40,671 nt of DNA from Microcoleus sp. FACHB-DQ6 (GTDB taxonomy: Bacteria; Cyanobacteriota; Cyanobacteriia; Cyanobacteriales; Microcoleaceae). The notes under the pieces are model-generated. The model saw only the letters and a program-made list of their open reading frames with translations. It was not told the origin of the DNA and ran no database searches. A program made the translations under genes and the position numbers. Shown one piece after another: positions 25,435-32,648 of this stretch. The stretch's first letter is position 1. Each line of letters starts with the position of its first letter. Where the stretch lies: NCBI GenBank assembly GCA_014695175.1, contig JACJNV010000302.1, forward strand, positions 1 to 40,671, in the 5' to 3' direction.

Positions 25435-25968
25435 CCGGTTAGGCTCCTTTAAGATGCTGTTTTCGGGAATGGGAATTTTTTTATCCCATAAGCATTTTTA
25501 CCAGAAAACGCTTGCCATTAGGCGATTTGAGCCTGCACATGACACAATTCGACAAATTTATGGCAACTTTTCGTTACATTTTTTTATAAATTCCTTGAGC
25601 AAATACTCCATATTTTATTTACAAAAATTTACTTGACAAAAAATCAATTATATGTAATACAGGAAGGGGTTGGATAAAAATAATTAAAAATTAACCCACG
25701 ATTGAGAAAGAAATCCTGAAAAAAGTTTCAAGTTTTGTAGAAGTGCTCAAACTTGCGATCGAGCAATTAACTGAGGGGAAAAAGGCATAATTTCTGAAAG
25801 CCGAATGTAGCCTTCGGATAATTGCTGCGTCATCAAGATTGATATTTTAGCAGGAATTTAAAACCATTTCATAACGTCTGTTTTGTCTAAATTCCTGATT
25901 GGCGATCGAGTTCATGGAAAGCTAATTGCTATAAACTCTCAAACTCATCAAAACCTTAGGGGGAAAAC
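25435..25968. other. Intergenic region between chlH and the surface-protein array
   Basis: 534 bp of A/T-rich DNA between two divergent genes. It holds the chlH ribosome-binding site (CTCCTT at 25444-25449 on the plus strand), a plus-strand promoter candidate at 25633-25660, and a leader of about 300 nt before the first array gene. HIP1-like sites are near 25757 and 25903. The short frame at 25883-26101 is in another phase over the start of the first array gene and is not convincing. Confidence 0.6.
25633..25660 (+). promoter_or_regulatory. Promoter candidate for the five-gene array
   Basis: TTGACA (25633-25638) and TAATAC (25655-25660) have a 16-bp spacer, with TG directly before the -10. 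The predicted transcript would carry a leader of about 300 nt before the ATG at 25969. Confidence 0.5.
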
Positions 25969-26955
25969 ATGGCTAACTACGCAATTTTCGACGAACAATT
26001 CTACCTCGCCTCATATCCTTGGGTCAAACCAGCCATTGACGCAAGAGTCATCTCATCTGGAAGAGAACACTTTGAAAAATTCGGGCGAGAAGGCGGTCTA
26101 ACTAAAGTATCGCGTTATTTTGACGAAAATGCTTACCTTGCTGGGAATCCAGATCTCGCACCTTTCGTCCGCACAGTCAACCCAAACGCGCCTTTTGCGA
26201 CCGGCCTCGATCACTTTATCCAGTTCGGTTACGATGAAGGACAGCGCCGCACCCAAGTATCACCTGAGTACAGCGAAGATTTTTATTTAAAAAATAACTC
26301 AGATCTGGTACAGTTTGTAGGCCCCAATGCACCTTTCAAATCAGGATACCAGCATTTCATTCAATTCGGGGCCAAAGAAGGTCGGTTTGGGACTTCATTT
26401 TTTGAACCGGAATACTTAAAAGAAAACCCGGACATTGTGCCGTTTGTCAACTCTGGAACCTTGAAAACTGGTCGGGAACACTACTTCAATTTCGGCAAAA
26501 ACGAGCCAAGCCGCGACGCAACTTTTGTTGGTAGCCGCAGCAACGATATTCTCACTGGTGTTGGTGTGGGGAATACCGAACTGATTGGAGTGGAAGTAGG
26601 TATCGATCCCAGCCGCAACCGCCAGTATGAAAGTTTTGGCACCAATGAATTCGATGTCCTGATTGGCAGTCCGGGAGCTGATACATTCGTGCTCGGAGTT
26701 CCTCCTACAGCGGGGAATGCCACCGCGACACCGCTGTATTTGGGTAACGGTCAAGCTACGATTCGCAACTTCGACATCGAAAGCGATTTTATCCAACTGC
26801 AAGGAACTTCTTTAAACGGCTACAGCCTAACTCCGGTTGGCAACAATTTGTCAATCCAGCGTTTTGGAGATGTGCTGGGCGTGATTGAAGGAGGAGCAAC
26901 CTTGGGTTTGACTTTCCAAGAATCTAACGGTAACGGTACTTTCTTGATTGGATAG
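25969..26955 (+). CDS. Array protein 1: NPD/FG-repeat protein with RTX-like C-terminus
   Basis: 328 residues, first of five tandem paralogs. The N-terminal 190 residues hold four repeats of the pattern FDExYYLAxxPxxxxxI...SGxxHFxxFGxxxG: YAIFDEQFYLASYPW, YFDENAYLAGNPD, YSEDFYLKNNSD and FFEPEYLKENPD. Then comes a Gly/Asp-rich segment (GSRSNDILTGVGVGN, DVLIGSPGADTFVLG, ATIRNFDIESDFIQL) resembling RTX beta-roll and post-RTX sequence. There is no N-terminal signal peptide, so type I secretion is the likely route (inference). GGGGGAAAAC precedes the ATG. It shares its middle and C-terminus most closely with array protein 4. A cell-surface or matrix role is conjecture. Confidence 0.85.
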   Translation: MANYAIFDEQFYLASYPWVKPAIDARVISSGREHFEKFGREGGLTKVSRYFDENAYLAGNPDLAPFVRTVNPNAPFATGLDHFIQFGYDEGQRRTQVSPEYSEDFYLKNNSDLVQFVGPNAPFKSGYQHFIQFGAKEGRFGTSFFEPEYLKENPDIVPFVNSGTLKTGREHYFNFGKNEPSRDATFVGSRSNDILTGVGVGNTELIGVEVGIDPSRNRQYESFGTNEFDVLIGSPGADTFVLGVPPTAGNATATPLYLGNGQATIRNFDIESDFIQLQGTSLNGYSLTPVGNNLSIQRFGDVLGVIEGGATLGLTFQESNGNGTFLIG

Positions 26956-26956
26956 T

Positions 26957-27000
26957 CATAGGTCATTGGTCATTAGTCATTAGTCATTAGTTATTAGTCA
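26957..27000. repeat. Short tandem repeats (CATTAGT-type)
   Basis: Successive imperfect copies of the heptamer GTCATTA (GGTCATT, GGTCATT, AGTCATT, AGTCATT, AGTTATT, AGTCATT) follow the first array gene directly and run into its terminator. Confidence 0.8.
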
Positions 27001-27039
27001 TTAATCATTAGCTAATGCTGATGATTAATGATTTTTTTA
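26999..27039 (+). terminator. Intrinsic terminator after array gene 1
   Basis: CATTAATCA (26999-27007) and TGATTAATG (27022-27030) form a 9-bp stem followed by ATTTTTTTA. It ends the first array gene, so the later copies are probably not expressed only by read-through. Confidence 0.7.
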
Positions 27040-27100
27040 TTGGTTGTGGGCTAATGTGCTATGAAAAAGTACGATCGCACTTTACTTTAAACAGCAAACT

Positions 27101-28147
27101 ATGAATTACGATATCTTCGACGAACAATACTACCTTGCCTCATATCCGTGGCTGAAACCAGCCATTGATGCAGGAATCATCAAATCCGGAAGAGAACACT
27201 TTGAAAAATTTGGTCAAGCTGGTGGCCTCACCGCAGTATCGCGTTACTTTGACGAACAAACCTATCTAGCTCAAAATCCAGATATTGTTCCTTCAATCCG
27301 CAACTCAAGTAATCCAAATGCGCCTTTTGCTTCTGGTTTAGACCACTTTATCCAGTTTGGCTACGAAGAAGGCCGCACGCGAGTCTCGCTTGACTACGAC
27401 GAAGCATTTTACTTAAAAAGATATCCCGTACTGGCTCGGTTTGTAGAGAACGGAACTTTTAAATCAGGATTTGAGCACTTTGTCAAATTCGGCTCGAAAG
27501 AAGGTCTTTATGCGAACACCTTTTTTGAAGCACAATACTTGCTACAAAACCCGGCTGTAGCAGCAGCAGTTAAGGCGGGAGATTTTAAAACGGGCGGAGA
27601 ACACTACCGAAAATTCGGGCAATTTGAGTCCGTTCGTCCCTATGCGACTTTTTTCGGAACTTCCGGCAATGATATCGTCACCGGTTTCGGGATGGGAAAT
27701 GTTGACATAATTGGAGTTGCATTAGATGTAGAGACTAACGGCAACAGGCGGTATCAAAGTTACGGCAGCAATGAATTCGATACTCTCATTGGCGGTAGCG
27801 GTCGCGATAACTTCGTGTTGGCCGTTACCGTCCCAGGTATAGGGGGTAGCAGACCGGCGCCTGTCAGCGTACAGTTTTACCAGGGACCAGGTTTTGCTAC
27901 AATTCAAAACTTTACCCAAGGTCAGGATACGATCCTGCTCGGCTCTACATCATTCGATAAATACATTTTGTTTCCCATCAACAATAATCGAGATTTAGCA
28001 ATCCAAACAAACGGCTTGCCGTTCTATACACCAAATGAAGGCAACCAACTTAGTTATGGTGATACGATCGCTGTAATTGAAGGTGGTGGAAATCTCAGTT
28101 TAAATCTATTACCCGACTCTAATTATTTTAGAACTTTAATTGGGTAG
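27101..28147 (+). CDS. Array protein 2: NPD/FG-repeat protein with RTX-like C-terminus
   Basis: 348 residues. It has the same N-terminal repeats (YDIFDEQYYLASYPWLKPAI, YFDEQTYLAQNPD) as its neighbours. The third and fourth repeats are of a different subtype (YDEAFYLKRYPVLARFVENG, FFEAQYLLQNPAVAAAV, GGEHYRKFGQFE), shared with protein 5. The C-terminal part has SGNDIVTGFGMGN, LIGGSGRDNFVLA and GFATIQNFTQGQDTILL. A late block (FPINNNRDLAIQTNGL) is shared with proteins 3 and 5. No signal peptide is present. It starts 145 bp after protein 1, beyond a terminator. Confidence 0.85.
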   Translation: MNYDIFDEQYYLASYPWLKPAIDAGIIKSGREHFEKFGQAGGLTAVSRYFDEQTYLAQNPDIVPSIRNSSNPNAPFASGLDHFIQFGYEEGRTRVSLDYDEAFYLKRYPVLARFVENGTFKSGFEHFVKFGSKEGLYANTFFEAQYLLQNPAVAAAVKAGDFKTGGEHYRKFGQFESVRPYATFFGTSGNDIVTGFGMGNVDIIGVALDVETNGNRRYQSYGSNEFDTLIGGSGRDNFVLAVTVPGIGGSRPAPVSVQFYQGPGFATIQNFTQGQDTILLGSTSFDKYILFPINNNRDLAIQTNGLPFYTPNEGNQLSYGDTIAVIEGGGNLSLNLLPDSNYFRTLIG

Positions 28148-28315
28148 AAATATGGCAGCTATTCATAATTGGTCTTTGGATGCTGTCGGCGCCATCGCTA
28201 ATTGAGCTTAAGTGAGATTAGACACTTGGAAAATATCACCCGATCAGGTAATTGTCTCAGTTTCGGATGATTGATAAATTGCATAAACAGCTCATTAAAG
28301 CCGCAGTAGGAAAAC

Positions 28316-29389
28316 ATGGCTAGTTACGCAATTTTTGACGAAAAATACTACCTTGCTCAATATCCTTGGGTCAAACCCGCCATTGATGCAGGAGTTATCA
28401 AATCTGGAAGAGAACACTTTGAAAAATTCGGTCAAGCCGGCGGCTTAACCAAAGTATCCCGGTATTTTGACGAAGCTACTTACCTTGCTGCGAACCCAGA
28501 CATCGCTGCCTTAGTCCGCACCCCCAACAACCCAAATGCACCTTTTGCGACGGGCATAGACCACTTTATCCAATACGGTTATGAAGAAGGTCGCACTCGC
28601 GTATCGCCTGAGTATGACGAAGCGTTTTATCTCGCAAATAACCGACAGTTGCAGCCGTTTATTCAGAATGGAACTTTTAAAAATGGCTACCAGCACTTCA
28701 TTCAATTCGGCATCAGAGACGGTCAGTTTGGGACTTCATTTTTTGAAACAGAATACTTACAAAGAAACCCCGATATTCGGCCGTTTGTGGAATCTGGAGC
28801 CTTGAAAACCGGTCGGGAACACTACTTCAAGTTCGGAAGTTCCGATCCAAGCCGCTCTGCGACTTTTATCGGAACTTCGGGGAATGACATCATTACTGGT
28901 GCCGGGGTGGGAAATACCGAATTAATTGGAGTTGAAGTAGGTTATGTTACAAACAGTGATGGCTTTTCCATCCCCGGTCGAAATTATGAAAGTGATGGTA
29001 GTAATGAAGTCGATACTCTCACTGGCGGTAGCGGCCGCGATCGATTCATGCTCGGAGACGTTTTAGTAGGCAGCGGTGGTAAGGGATACAGTTCCCCCAC
29101 AAAGTTATATATCGGGCCGGGTTTTGCTACAATTCGGAACTTTACCCAAGGTCAGGATAGCATTCAGCTAGCATCAAACGATATCCAACCTTCTTTAGAT
29201 CAATTCTTGATATTTCCCATCAACAACAATCGAGATTTAGCTATCCAAACGAACGGCTTGTTCGTCTTGCGCCCAGAGGGAGGTTCTGGAATTAGTAGCT
29301 TTGACACGATCGCTGTTATTGAAGGCGGCGGAAATCTCAAGTTGAATCTATTACCAGAAACTAGAGCTAATCTACCTTTACTTGGCTAG
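28316..29389 (+). CDS. Array protein 3: NPD/FG-repeat protein, mosaic
   Basis: 357 residues, the longest copy. N-terminal repeats are as in the others. Repeats 3-4 (FYLANNRQLQPFIQNG, GTSFFETEYLQRNPD) and the following VGNTELIGVEVG are of the protein 1/4 type. The C-terminal block (GFATIRNFTQGQDSIQL, FPINNNRDLAIQTNGL, IAVIEGGGNLKLNLL) is of the protein 2/5 type, so this copy is a mosaic. The Gly/Asp-rich segment SGNDIITGAGVGN and TLTGGSGRDRFMLG is RTX-like. The sequence GTAGGAAAAC-ATGGCTAGTTACGC at the start is almost identical to that of protein 5. Confidence 0.85.
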   Translation: MASYAIFDEKYYLAQYPWVKPAIDAGVIKSGREHFEKFGQAGGLTKVSRYFDEATYLAANPDIAALVRTPNNPNAPFATGIDHFIQYGYEEGRTRVSPEYDEAFYLANNRQLQPFIQNGTFKNGYQHFIQFGIRDGQFGTSFFETEYLQRNPDIRPFVESGALKTGREHYFKFGSSDPSRSATFIGTSGNDIITGAGVGNTELIGVEVGYVTNSDGFSIPGRNYESDGSNEVDTLTGGSGRDRFMLGDVLVGSGGKGYSSPTKLYIGPGFATIRNFTQGQDSIQLASNDIQPSLDQFLIFPINNNRDLAIQTNGLFVLRPEGGSGISSFDTIAVIEGGGNLKLNLLPETRANLPLLG

Positions 29390-29711
29390 AAATCTCGAAG
29401 CTATTGGGGATTTGCCTGATTGCTGCTGGGGAGTGCGATCGCACATTCGCAAAAATGGCGCTCGCACTGTTGTGTTTGCCCTAAAAATAATAAAACAGGC
29501 TTGACAATAATTACAGCAGGTTCCATCTTGCTCAAGTAAACCTCGAAAACCCCGAAGGGCGTGCACTGTTGGCACCGCCCCTACAACAATCAATTTTTTG
29601 TGCTTCATTTACCTAAAAAGTGCTGTAACTTGACATACTGAGTTAGTAGAATTAGTAATAGTGGGTCAAGTTTAATCGACAAGTAAGCAGACTAAGCTTG
29701 GAGCAAAACTT
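29390..29711. other. Intergenic region before array gene 4
   Basis: 322 bp with no supportable gene. It contains a HIP1-centred palindrome GTGCGATCGCAC near 29434-29445 and a G/C-rich dispersed repeat at 29557-29580 (GGGCGTGC...GCACCGCCC arms). A/T-rich sequence follows from 29585 to the start, where a promoter for gene 4 might lie (TTGACA at 29631-29636 without a good -10). Confidence 0.55.
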
Positions 29712-30698
29712 ATGACAAATTATGACATTTTTGACGAGCCATACTACCTGGCGCAATATCCTTGGGTGAAACCTGCTATTGATGCAGGAATTATAAAATC
29801 CGGCAGAGAACACTTTGAAAAGTTTGGTCAAGCCGGCGGTCTGACCAAAGTATCGCGTTACTTTGACGAAGAAACCTATCTAGCTCAAAATCCAGATATT
29901 GCTCGCTTGGTTCGCAGCCCAAACAATCCAAACGCGCCTTTTGCGTCTGGTTTAGACCAATTTATTCAGTTTGGCTACGAAGAAGGCCGCACCCGCGTAT
30001 CGCCTGAATACAACGAAGAGTTTTATTTGGCAAATAACTCAGAGTTGCGATCGTTCGTTCAGAACGGGACTTTCAAATCAGGCTACCAGCATTTCATTCG
30101 ATTCGGACTCAAAGACGGTCGTTTTGGGACTTCATTTTTTGAACCGGAATACTTAAAAGAAAACCCCGACATTGTGCCGTTTGTCAACTCGGGAGCCTTG
30201 AGAACCGGTCGAGAACATTATTTCAAATTTGGGCAATTTGAGCCTAGTCGCTCCGCTACTTTTGTCGGAAGCCGCGGCGATGATATCCTCACTGGTGTAG
30301 GGGTAGGAAATGCCGAATTAATTGGAGTTGAAGTAGGTATCGATCCCCAAGGCAATCGGCAGTATGAAAGCTTTGGGTTTGATGAATCTGATGTCCTGAT
30401 CGGCGGCCCTGGGAGGGATACATTCGTACTCGGAGTTCCTGCTACCTCCGGTAATCCCACATCCCGTCAACTCTATGCGACTCCCCTCGGTATAGTTAGA
30501 ATTCGGAACTTTGATCAAGACAATGACAAGATCCAGTTGGCAGGAAGTCCCGATATCTACACAACAATGGGGGATGCTAACGAGCTCATAATCCTCAGCC
30601 CAAGATATGAAACAATTGGTATTATTGAGGGAAAAAATTTATCTGTGTCTACAATTCAGCCACAGGGGGACGGCACTTTCTACCTATTCCTTAAATAA
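29712..30698 (+). CDS. Array protein 4: NPD/FG-repeat protein with RTX-like C-terminus
   Basis: 328 residues. N-terminal repeats are YDIFDEPYYLAQYPWVKPAI, YFDEETYLAQNPD, YNEEFYLANNSELRSF and FFEPEYLKENPD. The fourth repeat and the VGVGNAELIGVEVGIDP segment are nearly identical to protein 1, including at DNA level (TTTTTTGAACCGGAATACTT is shared). The C-terminal block DVLIGGPGRDTFVLG also follows protein 1, but the last 60 residues (LYATPLGIVRIRNFDQDNDK, ELIILSPRYETIGII) diverge from all the others. There is no signal peptide. A small hairpin overlaps the stop codon. Confidence 0.85.
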   Translation: MTNYDIFDEPYYLAQYPWVKPAIDAGIIKSGREHFEKFGQAGGLTKVSRYFDEETYLAQNPDIARLVRSPNNPNAPFASGLDQFIQFGYEEGRTRVSPEYNEEFYLANNSELRSFVQNGTFKSGYQHFIRFGLKDGRFGTSFFEPEYLKENPDIVPFVNSGALRTGREHYFKFGQFEPSRSATFVGSRGDDILTGVGVGNAELIGVEVGIDPQGNRQYESFGFDESDVLIGGPGRDTFVLGVPATSGNPTSRQLYATPLGIVRIRNFDQDNDKIQLAGSPDIYTTMGDANELIILSPRYETIGIIEGKNLSVSTIQPQGDGTFYLFLK

Positions 30699-30714
30699 CC
30701 GGAACCTCGGTTAT
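30695..30714 (+). terminator. Small hairpin at the end of array gene 4
   Basis: ATAACCG (30695-30701) and CGGTTAT (30708-30714) pair around a 6-nt loop and are followed by CTCTTT. The stem begins inside the stop codon. It is weak but in the right place. Confidence 0.4.
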
Positions 30715-30738
30715 CTCTTTCTCGCTTAACATGGTAGA

Positions 30739-30753
30739 TGCGTTAATAACGCA
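30739..30753. repeat. Dispersed palindrome TGCGTTAATAACGCA
   Basis: A 15-bp perfect palindrome around a central A, followed by CCCTAC. It is the core of a common cyanobacterial intergenic repeat. Between it and array gene 5 a minus-strand frame open from 30915 to 30760 (YGHDEYGSRYLTAKAKAEPA, ERYRQQFG) looks protein-like and may be a gene remnant, but I cannot assign it. A palindrome AGAAACCTGGTTTCT lies at 30931-30945. Confidence 0.7.
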
Positions 30754-30980
30754 CCCTACTCAACTCAGATTATAGCAGTTGCCAAATTGCTGTCGATAGC
30801 GCTCGAGTTGTTCTTCTGCTGGCTCAGCTTTTGCTTTGGCTGTTAAATACCGAGAACCGTATTCATCGTGCCCGTATCGAACAGTACCATGACAGAAAGT
30901 TGGCAACTTTATTAATTAATTGTACGATCCAGAAACCTGGTTTCTAAATATCAACATTATTAAAACCGTAGTAGGAAAAC

Positions 30981-31970
30981 ATGGCTAGTTACGCAATTTT
31001 TGATGAACCATACTACCTGGCGCAATATCCTTGGGTAAAATCGGCTATTGATGCAGGAGTTATCAAATCTGGAAGAGAACACTTTGAAAAGTTCGGTCAA
31101 GCCGGCGGCCTCACCCAAGTATCGCGGTATTTTGATGAAAATACCTATCTAGCTCAAAATCCAGATCTTGCTGCCTTTGTTCGCACCGCCAATAATCCAA
31201 ACGCGCCTTTTGCGTCTGGTTTAGACCACTTTATCCAGTTTGGTTACGAACAAGGTCGCACCCGCGTATCGCCTGACTACGACGAAGATTTTTATTTAAA
31301 ACGCTACCCGAAGATAACTCCGTTCGTAGAGAACGGAATTTTTAAATCTGGTTTTCAGCATTTCGTCAAATTCGGAGCCAATGAAGGTCTTTATGCGAAC
31401 ACCTTTTTTGAACGAGAATACTTGCAGTACCACCGCGATGTAGCAGCAGCAGTCCAGGCCAGAGATTTTAAAACAGGCGGAGAACACTACCGAAAATTTG
31501 GGCAATTTGAGCCTAATCGCACAGCAACTTTTATGGGAACTTCCGGCAATGATATCGTCACCGGTTTCGGGGTGGAAAATAATGTTGACATATTGGGAGT
31601 TCAAGTAGGCATACCCGACTTCCCAACGCGCTATGAAAGTCACGGCTGGGATGAATTCGATACTCTCATTGGCGGTAGCGGTCGCGATACATTCGTGTTG
31701 GGTGATAGATACGCAACTAAAGCGGGCTTTGTGGTAAGATCTTTCTACGAGGGACCTGGTTTTGCTACAATTCAGAACTTTACCAAAGGTCAGGATCGCA
31801 TCCAGTTCCCATTGGATTTTTTAGATGGATACATTCTGTTTCCTATCAACAATAATCGAGATTTAGCAATCCAAAACAAAGCCTTTGACACGCTCGCTGT
31901 AATTGAAGGCGGTGGAAATCTCAGCTTGAATAAATTACCCATACCTACTTTTGACTTTTTGGTGGGCTAG
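30981..31970 (+). CDS. Array protein 5: NPD/FG-repeat protein with RTX-like C-terminus
   Basis: 329 residues. N-terminal repeats are YAIFDEPYYLAQYPWVKSAI and YFDENTYLAQNPDLAAFV. The third and fourth repeats (FYLKRYPKITPFVENG, GLYANTFFEREYLQYH, GGEHYRKFGQFEPN) match protein 2. The C-terminal RTX-like part has SGNDIVTGFGVEN, TLIGGSGRDTFVLG, GFATIQNFTKGQDRIQ and FPINNNRDLAIQ. The start context (CCGTAGTAGGAAAAC then ATG) matches that of array gene 3, suggesting duplication of the whole unit including its translation signal. No signal peptide is present. Confidence 0.85.
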   Translation: MASYAIFDEPYYLAQYPWVKSAIDAGVIKSGREHFEKFGQAGGLTQVSRYFDENTYLAQNPDLAAFVRTANNPNAPFASGLDHFIQFGYEQGRTRVSPDYDEDFYLKRYPKITPFVENGIFKSGFQHFVKFGANEGLYANTFFEREYLQYHRDVAAAVQARDFKTGGEHYRKFGQFEPNRTATFMGTSGNDIVTGFGVENNVDILGVQVGIPDFPTRYESHGWDEFDTLIGGSGRDTFVLGDRYATKAGFVVRSFYEGPGFATIQNFTKGQDRIQFPLDFLDGYILFPINNNRDLAIQNKAFDTLAVIEGGGNLSLNKLPIPTFDFLVG

Positions 31971-32035
31971 AAATCCATAAGCTATTAATGAGTGGGTATT
32001 TAATTAGGTGGCTGCAATCGCTAATTGAAAAAAAA

Positions 32036-32047
32036 GGGCGATCGCCC
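32036..32047 (-). terminator. HIP1-centred palindrome with A/T tract
   Basis: GGGCGATCGCCC is a perfect 12-bp palindrome. On the minus strand it is followed by TTTTTTTTC, the layout of an intrinsic terminator for the small ankyrin gene whose stop is about 90 bp upstream. It might also serve array gene 5 from the other side. Confidence 0.5.
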
Positions 32048-32096
32048 CACTCTAAGATATAACATCGCATGAGCTTATGTGCGATCGGGTTTAACC

Positions 32097-32129
32097 AGAA
32101 ACCCGGCTTTTTGGAGCAACCGGGTTTCT
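32097..32129. repeat. Dispersed inverted repeat AGAAACCCGG/CCGGGTTTCT
   Basis: Ten-base perfect arms (32097-32106 and 32120-32129) around a 13-nt loop, just beyond the small ankyrin gene. It belongs to the same family as the shorter palindrome at 30931-30945. Confidence 0.75.
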
Positions 32130-32135
32130 CAATAA

Positions 32136-32612
32136 TTAAGCCCGATCGCGCGCTAGCTTCAAAAGCTCAACCGCATCTTTGTGGCCCTCCGAAGACGCCC
32201 AAATTAACGCAGTCCAAGTATTATTATCCTTAGCTTTGATATCAGCTCCCTTATCGATTAAAAATTCCACAACTTGAGTGCGCCCGCTACCTGCAGCACT
32301 CATCAAAGCCGTCAAACCAAAATTAGTTTTAGCATTCACATCCGCCCCCGCCTCCAGCAAAAGCTGTACAATCTCCGTATGTCCGGCAGCAGCGGCACTC
32401 ATTAACGGCGTCCACCCGTCATTGTCGTGACTGTTGACATCCGCACCTGCAGCCAGCAATTTTTTGACGATCGCCGAATTGCCAGCCTCAGCCGCCGTCG
32501 TCAAAGCCGTCGCACCTTCCTCATCTTTGGCATTGATATCTGCACGCTGTTCGATCGCACTTTCTACAGCCGCAACATCACCCGTCTTGACGGCATCAAT
32601 TAAATCTGTCAT
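32136..32612 (-). CDS. Small ankyrin-repeat protein
   Basis: A 158-residue protein of four full ankyrin repeats plus caps (EEGATALTTAAEAGNSAIVK, DGWTPLMSAAAAGHTEIVQ, FGLTALMSAAGSGRTQVVE, NTWTALIWASSEGHKDAVE). I choose ATG 32612 because GGGAG precedes it, while the frame from 32636 adds a leader without a ribosome-binding site. The repeats are close to those of the 493-residue ankyrin protein at 8940-10421. It is divergent from the LpxB-related gene with only a 36-bp gap, so the promoters must overlap coding DNA. The binding partner is unknown. Confidence 0.9.
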   Translation of the reverse strand: MTDLIDAVKTGDVAAVESAIEQRADINAKDEEGATALTTAAEAGNSAIVKKLLAAGADVNSHDNDGWTPLMSAAAAGHTEIVQLLLEAGADVNAKTNFGLTALMSAAGSGRTQVVEFLIDKGADIKAKDNNTWTALIWASSEGHKDAVELLKLARDRA

Positions 32613-32648
32613 AAATTCTCCCTTGTATCCTCTCAAATATTAAATCCT

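Noticed and set aside
26416-26802. Minus-strand frames inside the array genes (also 27722-27919, 28511-28705, 30218-30460, 31296-31643)
   Set aside because: They recur at the same relative place in each paralog only because the sense genes are homologous. No independent protein features are visible.
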